In this document: positions 15,875-24,564 of the stretch, one piece after another | How the letters are laid out: each line of letters begins with the position of its first letter | Numbering within the stretch: position 1 is the stretch's first letter | Source of the DNA: Bacteroidota bacterium | Lineage (GTDB): Bacteria; Bacteroidota; Bacteroidia; Chitinophagales; Saprospiraceae | Assembly (NCBI GenBank): GCA_024642665.1 | Contig: JAHEAR010000006.1 | Location: forward strand, 1-41,315 | Direction of reading: 5' to 3' | Length of the DNA: 41,315 nucleotides | Notes under the pieces: model-generated | What the model was told of the DNA's origin: nothing | What the model saw: only the letters and a program-made list of their open reading frames with translations | Databases searched by the model: none | Position numbers and translations under genes: made by a program

Positions 15875-17116
15875 CTAATTCAGGACTGGAATTGAACCTT
15901 GCTCAAAATTTCCACCAAATCGATACACTAAAGAAACTCTGTATAAGACATCTGCAAAAGCTGCATCGCCATGCCTGTTTCCTGTTGGGTCTGAAAGATC
16001 ATACACGCTCTTAGTCCTGTTGCGATATAGGGCAATAGGCATATTGAAATTCAAATTGAAATGTCTGTACATATAGGATAAGCCCGGTTCCATAGCAACA
16101 ACATATCCGGGTCTGCGGTATCCATTGCTATCACCAATTACATCATGACTGGGTACGCCTTCAATGCGACCGCCAAGACTAATCGAAAGACCTGCTTCCG
16201 GCCATATCCCATAATTCAATCCCAGACTTGCAGCAAATTGATCAGCGACGGAATGATAGGCTATGATTGGATTAGCACCATCAAGGGTGCCTCTGGTCAA
16301 CGTCTTATTTACACTTGCGGGATTAAACAGATAAAATCCATTAAAATAACCCCAGCCTTTGTTAAACAACTTCCAGAATCCTTGAACTTCTACGCTAAAG
16401 CCCCAGCCACCATCACCGAGCTGAATCGATTGATCTACAGGCTTGGTAACGATCGAGTCCATTCCACTGTCTGATAATTTATGAAAATCTCCCTGGACAT
16501 TCTCATTTCCGGTAGGGATTTTAAGGCCAAGACCGGCAGAAATATTTCCGTTCAGGGATTCTTTCTCCGGATTGAAAAGCCAGTAGCTTCCTGTAATTCT
16601 TGTATCACCAATCCCTGAGGATTTAGTGTGAAAACGCAATTGATCGGGGTTGCTATTGATACTGTTTCCATAATGTTCATACAAGGAAGATCGGTCGTAA
16701 TATAGGTATGGAATATTAAGTGTTAAAGACACTCTATTGGTCAATGCAGTAGTCAGACTAAGGTCTACTGAGTGGGATAAGTTTTCGACCTGAGTGCCGT
16801 TCTCAATTCTTTCATGTTCTTCGATATCACCACGAAAATGTCGGAATGAATGAAAATACTGATAGGTGCCTGATGCTTGCCATTCCCCTTTGGTCAGCAA
16901 TCCTAACTGATTGGTATGTCCCCCTGCTCCACAAACCATAGGCCGTATAGCCACACATCCCTGGCCATACATTGAGCCGGTAGAAATGGTGGCGCCAAGT
17001 ACGATCGAAAGCACTAAAATTTTAAACTTCGCGAATGAAAATGACATCATATGCATTTTATCAGGATTGGATAGGGTTTCGCCAGGATTGATGGATAAGT
17101 TGGTAGTTGATTTCAT
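15875..17116 (-). CDS. Outer-membrane beta-barrel protein, transporter-like
   Basis: This 413-residue protein has an N-terminal extension, then a signal sequence (FKILVLSIVLGATISTGSMYGQ). The ATG at 17116 follows the -7 element at 17157-17164 by about 40 nt; in-frame Met codons at residues 21, 23 and 24 are alternatives that would give a more ordinary signal peptide. The mature protein begins with GCVAIRPMVCGAGG, containing two Cys. It continues with long amphipathic strands (WQASGTYQYFHSFRHFRGD, RVSLTLNIPYLYYDRS, LSYMYRHFNLNFNMPIALY) ending in LVYRFGGNFEQGSIPVLN. This resembles the MetA-pathway/neuromedin-like beta-barrel transporter group, but the specific family is not certain. It lies upstream of the His-rich protein on the same strand, with its own promoter. 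Confidence 0.7.
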   Translation of the reverse strand: MKSTTNLSINPGETLSNPDKMHMMSFSFAKFKILVLSIVLGATISTGSMYGQGCVAIRPMVCGAGGHTNQLGLLTKGEWQASGTYQYFHSFRHFRGDIEEHERIENGTQVENLSHSVDLSLTTALTNRVSLTLNIPYLYYDRSSLYEHYGNSINSNPDQLRFHTKSSGIGDTRITGSYWLFNPEKESLNGNISAGLGLKIPTGNENVQGDFHKLSDSGMDSIVTKPVDQSIQLGDGGWGFSVEVQGFWKLFNKGWGYFNGFYLFNPASVNKTLTRGTLDGANPIIAYHSVADQFAASLGLNYGIWPEAGLSISLGGRIEGVPSHDVIGDSNGYRRPGYVVAMEPGLSYMYRHFNLNFNMPIALYRNRTKSVYDLSDPTGNRHGDAAFADVLYRVSLVYRFGGNFEQGSIPVLN

Positions 17117-17156
17117 TGGATTTCAATATTTATTAATGCCAGGGGGATATTGCCTG

Positions 17157-17164
17157 CAAATATA
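17157..17164 (-). promoter_or_regulatory. -7 promoter element of the 413-residue barrel gene
   Basis: On the minus strand this reads TATATTTG, a full TAnnTTTG match, predicting a start near 17153 and a leader of about 37 nt. The rest of the 332-nt spacer up to 17448 contains no gene that I can support. Confidence 0.55.
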
Positions 17165-17436
17165 GAATAGATAGATATGCTAAACAATTATTATACCACG
17201 ATTTGGCCCCTTATTTTCCTACCAATGGGCAGGATCAGGCCATGGAGATTCCGGAATAATCAAGGGATAAAGCACACCTTACAAGTAACTAAAGGTTTTT
17301 GAGCGAAAAAAGAGATAACAAGGGGCTTTCTACAGGGTGAAGTGCCCGTTAACACCTAGTTTACTTTAGAATTTTTCAGGTGATATAGCTCCAGAAGGAT
17401 TTAAATGATGCATTCCGATTTCCCTCAATTCCTTTC

Positions 17437-17444
17437 TACCTTTA
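17437..17444 (+). promoter_or_regulatory. -7-like element just before the second FG-GAP gene
   Basis: TACCTTTA matches TAnnTTTG at 7 of 8 positions and lies 4 nt before the ATG. If used, the message would be leaderless or nearly so. Confidence 0.35.
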
Positions 17445-17448
17445 CAGG

Positions 17449-20400
17449 ATGACCTTTTTACGAATTTTTGTGCCATTTATTTGTGTGTTGCTATTGAGCC
17501 CAGGCTGTAAAGACAATGCCAATCCACTTGATTCTCAGACATCTGCGGAACCTATTCAGGCCGATATTAGATTAGAATCGCTCCCGGCCAGTGAGACCGG
17601 CATTTATTTTAATAACCTGATCAAGGAAGAAGGCATGGTCAATATCTTCACCTGGCACTTTCTGTATAATGGTGCAGGCGTCGCGGCAGGAGATATCAAT
17701 AATGATGGCTTGCCGGATCTCTATTTTGCCGGAAATATGGTGCCCGACAAACTCTATATCAATAAAGGTGATTTCACCTTCGAGGATATTACTGCCAACG
17801 CGGGGATCAGCTCACAGATCTGGTCCAGTGGTGTTACAATGGTGGATATAAATGCCGACGGATTGTTGGACATCTATGTATGTAAAAATTCACCAACCGG
17901 AATCGCCGATAACAACCGCAATAAACTCTTTATCAACCAGGGTAAAAACCTGTTCAAAGAACAAGCTGCGACATTTGGTATCGATGATATCGGATTTAGC
18001 GTTCAATCGACTTTTTTTGATGCCGATCAGGACGGTGATCTCGACATGTATCTAGCCAACCAGCCCTTCGATGAATTTGCCCGCCTTGTGAATCGACCGG
18101 AAGTTGTGGCAGGGTATCCACAAACAGATCGAATATATTTTAATGAAAATGGAAAGTATGTCGACAAAACAGCAGCCCTGGGATTAACGAACTCCCGTTA
18201 CGGTTTGCAAGTAAGCTTGGGTGACTTTGATCTAAATGGTTGGACAGATATTTATGTAACGAATGATTACCACCATGCGGATCACCTCTACCTCAATAGC
18301 AAAGGTATTTTCTATGATGCCCTGCCATCGCATACCGGGCATGTTTCCTTTTATTCTATGGGGGCTGATGTGGGCGATATCAATGAAGATGGATGGCTGG
18401 ATATGCTTACGCTGGACATGGCGTTTGATGATCACGTGAAATCAAAAACGAATATGGGTTCTATGAATGCAGATCGCTTTTGGAGCATTGTAGCCGAGCA
18501 GAAGCACTACCAATACATGCAGAATGGATTGCAAGTCAATAATGGCCTTGGCTATTTTTCTGAATTGGCCCAGGTCGCCGGAATTGCTAAATCTGATTGG
18601 AGTTACGCTACACTTTTTGCAGATCTGGACCTGGATGCCGATCAGGATATATTGATTACCAATGGTGTTCTGAGGGATTTGCAGAATAACGATTTCAATA
18701 CCATGGTTAAAAGTCAATATAAAGGCATGGTGGGTCCGGAAAATTACCTCGACATCCTGAAGGATCTTCCGTCCAATCCCGTTGCCAACATAATCTTTAG
18801 AAATGATAGTCATTTACAGTTCACCAAACTGGCGCCGGAAGCCGGATTTGACACACCTGGCTTTTCTCATGGCATGGTTTATTCAGATCTGAATGGGGAT
18901 GGCCTGCTGGATGTTGTCATCAACAACATGAATGCACCTGCTTCGATTTACAAAAATGTGAGTACAACAAATGGACACTTTTTAAAAATCAAATTAAAGG
19001 GGCCAAAAGGGAATCCGGATGGTTTGGGATGTTCAGTCATCGTGTATGCGAATGGCAAAAAACAAATCAATACAATGCAGACTTCCCGAGGATATTTTTC
19101 AGCGGTTGAATCAATCCTTCATTTTGGTGTGGGGACATCCACCACCATTGATTCAGTCAAAGTGTACTGGGATGCCAGTGCCATGAGTGTGATAAAAAAT
19201 GTAAAAGCTGATAAATTACTTACGATTGATATTCAAAAGGAAAAGAAGTTCCGATTCGCTGTCGATCCTTTTCCTGCTTATGTGGCGTCAAATGAAAAAC
19301 TCGCAAGTTTCAAACATCAGGAAACAAACTTTGATGATTACAAAGACCAGGTATTGCTACCCTATAAGCTTTCGCAAAACGGTCCTTTTATCAGTGTTGG
19401 CGACGTCAATGGTGATCAGATTGAAGACTTTTTTATTGGTGGGGCTGCCGGTCAAAGCGGTGCTCTTTTTATTCAATCCGCCGGTGGATTTACACAGCGT
19501 AGCCAGGAAGTATTGCGCGCAGACTTGCATTGCGAGGATCAGGCTTCGGCTTTTGTTGATGTTGATAACGACGGAGATCTTGATCTCATTGTGATCAGTG
19601 GCAGTAATGAATTTTCAGAAGCAGATCCGTTGCTTAAAGATCGGTTGTATATCAATGACGGAAAAGGGGAATTTACAAAAGCAGCCATCGACCAGTTTCC
19701 GGACTATCGCATCAATGGCCAAACAATTGTTGCCTTTGATGCGGATGGCGACAAGGATATCGATTTGTTTATAGGGGGCCGATTGATTGGCGGGCAATAT
19801 GCTATGCCTGCATCTTCAAAAATTCTTATCAACGAAGGGGGACGTTATGCAGACGAAACGAAAGTACGCGCTCCCTTTCTAAATGCCTTCGGGATGGTGA
19901 CCGATGCGCTGGCGGATGATGTTGATGGCGATGGGGATCTCGACCTGATCCTCGTTGGTGAATGGATGGTACCAACGCTTCTCATCAATGACGGAAAAGG
20001 AGTTTTTAAGGAAAAACAAATTGATACAGCAGGGGCAGGACTTTGGTGGACAATTGAGAAAGGTGATTTTGATGAAGATGGTGATTCAGATTTTATTTTG
20101 GGAAATCTTGGATGGAACAATAAATTTGGCGGTTCTCATGGCACAAAGCTTGAAGTATTCTCCAATGATATTGATCAGAATGGCAACTTTGATGTCGTAC
20201 TCGCCACCACAAAAAAGGATGAACTCCTGCCCGTACGTGGGAGAGAATGTTCTTCGCAGGAAATGCCTTTCATCCTTGAAAAATTTCCCACGTATGAAAG
20301 TTATGCACATGCCAGGCTAACAGATATTTATTCAAAAGAAATGCTGGAAAAAAGCGAACATAAAAAACTTAATACCATGTCCAGCCTGTACCTTGAGAAT

Positions 20401-20748
20401 GATGGAACAGGAAACTATGCTGCGGCAGATCTTCCATTACGATGTCAGACAGGGCCGCTCAAAGCGATCTGTCCGACTGATATCAATCATGACGGTCATC
20501 TTGATTTTATCTATGGAGGCAATCATTTTCCTACCGAGGTAGAAACTGCTCGTTATGATGGCTTGGTAAAAGGTATTTGTATGGGCGATGGACACGGACA
20601 TTTTAATTGCAGTCCTATCATCACCGATAGTAAAATACTAACAGAGGATGTCCGCTCGATAGTCAAAATCAAATCCGGAGGTTCAGATTATTTTTTGGTG
20701 GGCATTAATGATGGACAATTACAGACGCTCTTGATTAATGCTCATTAG
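17449..20748 (+). CDS. Large FG-GAP/VCBS-repeat lipoprotein with internal ASPIC/UnbV domain
   Basis: This 1099-residue protein starts with a lipoprotein signal (LLLSPGC). It has two sets of FG-GAP/VCBS blades with calcium-binding loops. The N-terminal set includes DINNDGLPDLYFAGNM, DADQDGDLDMYLA, DFDLNGWTDIYVT and DINEDGWLDMLTLD. An ASPIC/UnbV-like region follows near residues 520-590 (GLGCSVIVYANGKKQ...ILHFGVGTSTTIDSVKVYW). A second propeller follows (DVNGDQIEDFFIGGA, DVDNDGDLDLIVI, DADGDKDIDLFIGG, DVDGDGDLDLILV). This double-propeller layout is common among Bacteroidota surface proteins often found with SusCD systems, though no SusD is here. It is probably surface-exposed and Ca2+-stabilised; its ligand is unknown. 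Confidence 0.88.
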   Translation: MTFLRIFVPFICVLLLSPGCKDNANPLDSQTSAEPIQADIRLESLPASETGIYFNNLIKEEGMVNIFTWHFLYNGAGVAAGDINNDGLPDLYFAGNMVPDKLYINKGDFTFEDITANAGISSQIWSSGVTMVDINADGLLDIYVCKNSPTGIADNNRNKLFINQGKNLFKEQAATFGIDDIGFSVQSTFFDADQDGDLDMYLANQPFDEFARLVNRPEVVAGYPQTDRIYFNENGKYVDKTAALGLTNSRYGLQVSLGDFDLNGWTDIYVTNDYHHADHLYLNSKGIFYDALPSHTGHVSFYSMGADVGDINEDGWLDMLTLDMAFDDHVKSKTNMGSMNADRFWSIVAEQKHYQYMQNGLQVNNGLGYFSELAQVAGIAKSDWSYATLFADLDLDADQDILITNGVLRDLQNNDFNTMVKSQYKGMVGPENYLDILKDLPSNPVANIIFRNDSHLQFTKLAPEAGFDTPGFSHGMVYSDLNGDGLLDVVINNMNAPASIYKNVSTTNGHFLKIKLKGPKGNPDGLGCSVIVYANGKKQINTMQTSRGYFSAVESILHFGVGTSTTIDSVKVYWDASAMSVIKNVKADKLLTIDIQKEKKFRFAVDPFPAYVASNEKLASFKHQETNFDDYKDQVLLPYKLSQNGPFISVGDVNGDQIEDFFIGGAAGQSGALFIQSAGGFTQRSQEVLRADLHCEDQASAFVDVDNDGDLDLIVISGSNEFSEADPLLKDRLYINDGKGEFTKAAIDQFPDYRINGQTIVAFDADGDKDIDLFIGGRLIGGQYAMPASSKILINEGGRYADETKVRAPFLNAFGMVTDALADDVDGDGDLDLILVGEWMVPTLLINDGKGVFKEKQIDTAGAGLWWTIEKGDFDEDGDSDFILGNLGWNNKFGGSHGTKLEVFSNDIDQNGNFDVVLATTKKDELLPVRGRECSSQEMPFILEKFPTYESYAHARLTDIYSKEMLEKSEHKKLNTMSSLYLENDGTGNYAAADLPLRCQTGPLKAICPTDINHDGHLDFIYGGNHFPTEVETARYDGLVKGICMGDGHGHFNCSPIITDSKILTEDVRSIVKIKSGGSDYFLVGINDGQLQTLLINAH

Positions 20749-20940
20749 CAGAGGGCGGAAAGCGAAGGGCTAAGGGGGGGAGAGCGCAGGGCAAAGAGCG
20801 CAGGGTGTTCGCCGCCGCCAATCCCGTCCCGATTATCGGGATCATGGACGTCGAACAAAGTAGGGCAATTTAAACTAAACCCTCTCAGCAACCAGTGCCA
20901 ACGGCACTGCGAGCTCAACCCTCTCAACACTGTGACGATT
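20749..20940. repeat. Repeat-rich intergenic spacer
   Basis: The 489-nt gap after the FG-GAP gene starts with a G-rich tract (20749-20812) with GCGCAGGG repeated. It then has a perfect palindrome CCCGAT-T-ATCGGG (20828-20840), a 7-bp hairpin CAGTGCC-AAC-GGCACTG (20893-20909) and a 10-mer AACCCTCTCA at 20878-20887 and 20917-20926. The part from 20941 to 21093 is AT-rich and featureless. It looks like the debris of short interspersed repeats, not a gene. Confidence 0.6.
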
Positions 20941-21093
20941 CACTTCCTCAACTCATTAACACAAATTATATTAAATTATTACTTTAACTGTATTATGCTA
21001 TTTATCAGCAAGTTGAATCAAAACCATAACCATTGGCGTCCGCTACAAGACTCAAAATCAATAAGTTTTTCGGCATTTCCTCAAAATTCCCCT

Positions 21094-21101
21094 TATCTTT
21101 G
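21094..21101 (+). promoter_or_regulatory. -7 promoter element of the rhlE gene
   Basis: TATCTTTG is a full match to TAnnTTTG. It predicts a transcription start near 21105 and so a 5' leader of about 133 nt, much longer than for other genes of the window. Confidence 0.65.
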
Positions 21102-21104
21102 AAG

Positions 21105-21237
21105 TCTTGTATGTTAATTCTCTCAGAGTTAACTGAGTTGATCCAACTCAGACGCCGTGAAGGCTTAACGTAAGGCGGGTAATGTATCGCGACTAAGCAG
21201 ATAGCCTTACCGTATTTTTTAATTTAACATTTTTATA
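21105..21237 (+). ncRNA. Structured 5' leader of the DEAD-box helicase mRNA
   Basis: A hairpin CTGAGTTG-ATC-CAACTCAG (21133-21151) has a competing partner: CTCAG at 21122-21126 can pair with the same CTGAG (21133-21137). Further on, ACGTAAGGC (21168-21176) pairs with GCCTTAC(C)GT (21204-21213, one bulge), followed by six T. GCTTA (21163-21167) can pair with TAAGC (21194-21198), crossing that stem and giving a possible pseudoknot. Switching or attenuation upstream of an RNA helicase gene is a reasonable inference. Confidence 0.5.
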
Positions 21238-22491
21238 GTGTCATTTAACAACCTAAAGCTCATTGAGCCTGTGCTCAGAGCATTACAGCAGGAAGGGTAT
21301 ACCATGCCCACACCTATCCAACAACAAGCGATCCCGGCCATTTTAGACGGAAGAGATGTCAAAGCTTGCGCCCAAACCGGAACCGGAAAAACCGCAGCCT
21401 TTGCTATTCCTCTTTTGCAGTTAATGCATCAGGAACAAATCGAAGGGCCGCAAAACAACAAAAAGAACATTAAGGCTTTAGTCTTAACACCCACGCGAGA
21501 ACTGGCGATCCAGATTGAAGAAAGTTTTAAAGCCTATGGCAGACATCTTCATCTTCGCCATTTGGTGGTCTTTGGAGGCGTATCACAAGTGAGTCAGGTC
21601 AATCAATTAAGAAAAGGAATTGATATTCTTGTTGCCACACCCGGTCGATTACTGGACCTGATGCAACAAGGCCATGTCAGTTTCAGAGATTTAAAATTTC
21701 TTGTCCTTGATGAAGCCGACAGAATGCTTGACATGGGGTTTGTCCATGATGTAAAACGCATCATTTCTAAACTTCCGGAAAAAAGACAAACTTTGTTTTT
21801 CTCCGCAACGATGCCATCCGAGATTACAGCCTTGTCCAAAGTATTACTGAACAATCCAGTAAGTGTAGAGGTAACGCCAGTTTCTTCCACAGTGGATGCC
21901 ATTCAACAGCATGTTTATTTTACACAGAAGCCGAATAAGAACTTTTTATTAAAACATATTCTTTCGGATCAGTCTATTGAAACGGCATTGGTATTTACCA
22001 GAACTAAACATGGTGCAGATAAACTCGTAAAATTTTTAAATAAAAGCGATATTCGAGCGCAGGCTATTCATGGGAATAAATCTCAGGGAGCAAGACAAGC
22101 AGCATTAAAAAGTTTTAAAAACAGAAACACACGGGTTCTGGTAGCTACTGATATTGCTGCACGAGGAATTGATATCGATGAACTGACACACGTATTTAAT
22201 TACGAGTTGCCCGAAGTACCGGAAACATATGTTCACCGTATCGGTCGAACTGGCAGAGCAGGTGCCAGTGGTCATGCAATATCTTTCTGCGATTATATCG
22301 AAAAACCATTATTGAAAGATATCCAGAAACTCATTAAAAAAAGCATTCCGGTTAACAATGAACATCCTTATGCTTTAAGTCTTGAGCTACAAGATATGGA
22401 TGCAAAACCCGCCAAAGCGAATAGCCTGAATATGAGTAAAGGAGGAAGCAGAAGAAATGCTATTTTTCGTCCCGCACGCGCCAGAAGATAA
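21238..22491 (+). CDS. rhlE: RhlE-type DEAD-box ATP-dependent RNA helicase
   Basis: This 417-residue helicase starts at GTG. All core motifs are present: the Q motif (GYTMPTPIQQQAIP), motif I AQTGTGKT (45-52), Ia PTRELA (85-90), Ib TPGR, II DEAD (158-161), III SAT (189-191), IV ALVFTRTK, V ATDIAARGID and VI HRIGRTGR. The N terminus MSFNNLKLIEPVLRAL and the short basic tail (SKGGSRRNAIFRPARARR) match RhlE-like enzymes that remodel rRNA, ribosome intermediates or mRNA in the cytoplasm, often at low temperature. Its own promoter lies about 140 nt upstream with a structured leader, and an intrinsic terminator follows, so it is a single-gene unit. Confidence 0.95.
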   Translation: MSFNNLKLIEPVLRALQQEGYTMPTPIQQQAIPAILDGRDVKACAQTGTGKTAAFAIPLLQLMHQEQIEGPQNNKKNIKALVLTPTRELAIQIEESFKAYGRHLHLRHLVVFGGVSQVSQVNQLRKGIDILVATPGRLLDLMQQGHVSFRDLKFLVLDEADRMLDMGFVHDVKRIISKLPEKRQTLFFSATMPSEITALSKVLLNNPVSVEVTPVSSTVDAIQQHVYFTQKPNKNFLLKHILSDQSIETALVFTRTKHGADKLVKFLNKSDIRAQAIHGNKSQGARQAALKSFKNRNTRVLVATDIAARGIDIDELTHVFNYELPEVPETYVHRIGRTGRAGASGHAISFCDYIEKPLLKDIQKLIKKSIPVNNEHPYALSLELQDMDAKPAKANSLNMSKGGSRRNAIFRPARARR

Positions 22492-22528
22492 TCTATTCGA
22501 TTATTTTTAGATACATCAAGTCAAACGA

Positions 22529-22555
22529 GAGGTCATTTTATGGCCTCTTTTTTTT
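22529..22555 (+). terminator. Intrinsic terminator after rhlE
   Basis: GAGGTCA and TGGCCTC pair over 7 bp (one G-U) around TTTTA and are followed by eight T. Confidence 0.88.
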
Positions 22556-22602
22556 GCCTGTAATCCTCAACGTTATTGCTCGGTGAGATTTATTCTTTGT
22601 TG

Positions 22603-22610
22603 TAGATTTG
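22603..22610 (+). promoter_or_regulatory. -7 promoter element of the epimerase gene
   Basis: TAGATTTG fully matches TAnnTTTG, 22 nt before the ATG. Confidence 0.55.
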
Positions 22611-22632
22611 AATACGCTTATCCTAAAGACTT

Positions 22633-23616
22633 ATGAAAGTTGCAATAACCGGAGCCACAGGCCATTTAGGCGGAGCCATCGTCAGAGAATTGAACCATCG
22701 CCATTATCAAGTTCGAGCTCTGGCACGTTCAGCAACAGAAGATTTTTTTGATGCCATACCTATTGAATGGATTTTGGGTGATCTCCAGAACAAACAAGCT
22801 TTAAACCAGTTAATGGAACGCTGTGATGCGGTTATCCATTCGGCCGGACTTATTTCCATTAATGGCGATCAGAACGGAATGGTTCATTTAGTCAATGTGG
22901 AAGGCACCAGAAATATTATGGAAGCTGCGAAAAACGCAGGCGTCAAACGCATCATTCATATCAGCTCTATTCAGGCATATCAGCAAAAACCCTCGGATGA
23001 AATTTTAGATGAAACCCGTTCAAAAACGACAGACGATTCTTTTGCCTACGATCGATCAAAAAGAGACGGAGAAAATATAGCATTATCCTATGCCTCTGAT
23101 CAAATGGAAGTGATAGTGGTAAATCCATCTTCTATTGTTGGGCCGTTTGATTACAAACCTTCAAAACTTGGACATGCCATCCTTCAAATCGCCAACGGGA
23201 AAATGCCCTTCGTCCTTGATGGCGGAACTGACTATTGCGATGTCCGTGATCTGGCACATGCCATCGTCAATGCATTAACGATGGGAAGAAATGGGGAATG
23301 CTATATTTTATGCGGAAAATGGCACAGCCTGAAAGACCTCGCACAAATAGTAGGAAAAAGTATCGGTAGAGAATTTAACCCGATTGCATTACCACGTTTG
23401 TTTGCATGGGCTGGCCTGCCCTTTGACGCCATAAGTGCTGCCATCAATAAGCAGGAACCCATTATCACACGCGAAGCCATCGTCGCTGTCACTGACGGCA
23501 ATCGCAAAATGAGCAGTTTGAAAGCCCGGAAGGAACTTGAATATAACCCACGACCATTGACTGAAACGATCAATGACCTCTGTGAATGGTTTAAGAAAAA
23601 TGGATATCTTGAGTAA
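22633..23616 (+). CDS. NAD(P)-dependent epimerase/dehydratase (extended SDR family)
   Basis: This 327-residue extended short-chain dehydrogenase/reductase has an N-terminal Rossmann motif GATGHLG (residues 7-13). The catalytic Tyr-Lys pair is YDRSK (Tyr139, Lys143), with Ser111/112 in HISSIQAY. SIVGPFDYKPS follows the active site, as in dihydroflavonol-reductase/3-beta-HSD-like members. The substrate is not determined by sequence. The next gene, 29 nt downstream, encodes a steroid-5-alpha-reductase-like membrane enzyme, so a shared lipid or isoprenoid-type substrate is conceivable (inference). Cytoplasmic. Confidence 0.88.
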   Translation: MKVAITGATGHLGGAIVRELNHRHYQVRALARSATEDFFDAIPIEWILGDLQNKQALNQLMERCDAVIHSAGLISINGDQNGMVHLVNVEGTRNIMEAAKNAGVKRIIHISSIQAYQQKPSDEILDETRSKTTDDSFAYDRSKRDGENIALSYASDQMEVIVVNPSSIVGPFDYKPSKLGHAILQIANGKMPFVLDGGTDYCDVRDLAHAIVNALTMGRNGECYILCGKWHSLKDLAQIVGKSIGREFNPIALPRLFAWAGLPFDAISAAINKQEPIITREAIVAVTDGNRKMSSLKARKELEYNPRPLTETINDLCEWFKKNGYLE

Positions 23617-23645
23617 TCATCCTCAGGTAACATTTATCGAATTCA

Positions 23646-24416
23646 ATGAATCATTTGACTTTATCATATTCCACGTATCAGCATATTTTATTCAGTTGGA
23701 TCGCTCTCGCGATTATAGTTTTTCTTGTTCTTCTAAAAATCACAGCTCCCTACGGACGGCATTCAACGACTAAGTGGGGCCCGCGTATCAGCAACCGACT
23801 TGGCTGGATTTTGATGGAGGCGCCGGTTCTTCTGGTGCTGTTGTATTTTGTGTTTACCTCCCTCGAAAAACAAACGATCGTTTCATGGATCATGATTGGA
23901 TTATTTTGTCTGCATTATATCAACCGCACATTCATATTTCCTTTCCGGTTGCGGACCAAAGGAAAATCAATGCCGTTTCTAATCGTTGGATCAGCTATTT
24001 TTTTCAACCTAATGAATGGCTTTTCATTAGGTTATTATTTTAGTCATTTTGCGGACTATGCATTGCTCTGGCTTACTGACCCTCGCTTTATCATCGGCAT
24101 TGCCTTGTTTTTTGTCGGGATGGCCATCAATTGGAAAGCAGATGGTGATTTGATCCATTTGAGAAAACCTGACGAGACGCATTATGTCATCCCCCGGACA
24201 AGACTTTTTAAATATATCAGTTGCCCAAACCTGTACGGAGAATTAATCGAATGGTTAGGGTTTGCCATACTTTGCTGGAATCTTCCGGCACTGACCTTTT
24301 TCCTTTGGACCGCTGCGAATCTGATCCCACGGGCGCTCTCTCACCACCAATGGTATAAAGAAAAGTTTCCTGACTATCCGAAAGAGCGAAAAGCTATCAT
24401 TCCGTTCATGATTTGA
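23646..24416 (+). CDS. Steroid 5-alpha-reductase-like membrane enzyme
   Basis: This 256-residue protein has about six hydrophobic helices. Its C-terminal part is characteristic of the 3-oxo-5-alpha-steroid 4-dehydrogenase family: NWKADGDLIHLRK, then SCPNLYGELIEWLGFAILCWN, then HHQWYKEKFPDYPKERKAIIPF. In this family the region binds NADPH and the enzyme reduces the enone double bond of steroids or of polyprenols and fatty-acyl compounds. The natural substrate in bacteria is mostly unknown. It begins 29 nt after the SDR gene and is likely co-transcribed with it. Confidence 0.88.
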   Translation: MNHLTLSYSTYQHILFSWIALAIIVFLVLLKITAPYGRHSTTKWGPRISNRLGWILMEAPVLLVLLYFVFTSLEKQTIVSWIMIGLFCLHYINRTFIFPFRLRTKGKSMPFLIVGSAIFFNLMNGFSLGYYFSHFADYALLWLTDPRFIIGIALFFVGMAINWKADGDLIHLRKPDETHYVIPRTRLFKYISCPNLYGELIEWLGFAILCWNLPALTFFLWTAANLIPRALSHHQWYKEKFPDYPKERKAIIPFMI

Positions 24417-24564
24417 GTAAAAGATTATCACCTTTGCTTATATCACCGGAATTAGCAAAACCATGTCAACTTGATAATTGTTAAGTGTGTTCCTGAAATT
24501 ATCCCGGAAAATCCCAAAACATTTAAGATATTGCCAATCAACTTTACAAAACATCATTCCCTAA

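Noticed and set aside
24474-24490. TTGAT-AATT-GTTAA before dedA as a further FNR-like site
   Set aside because: The right half fits only 3 of 5 positions and no promoter element is positioned with it.
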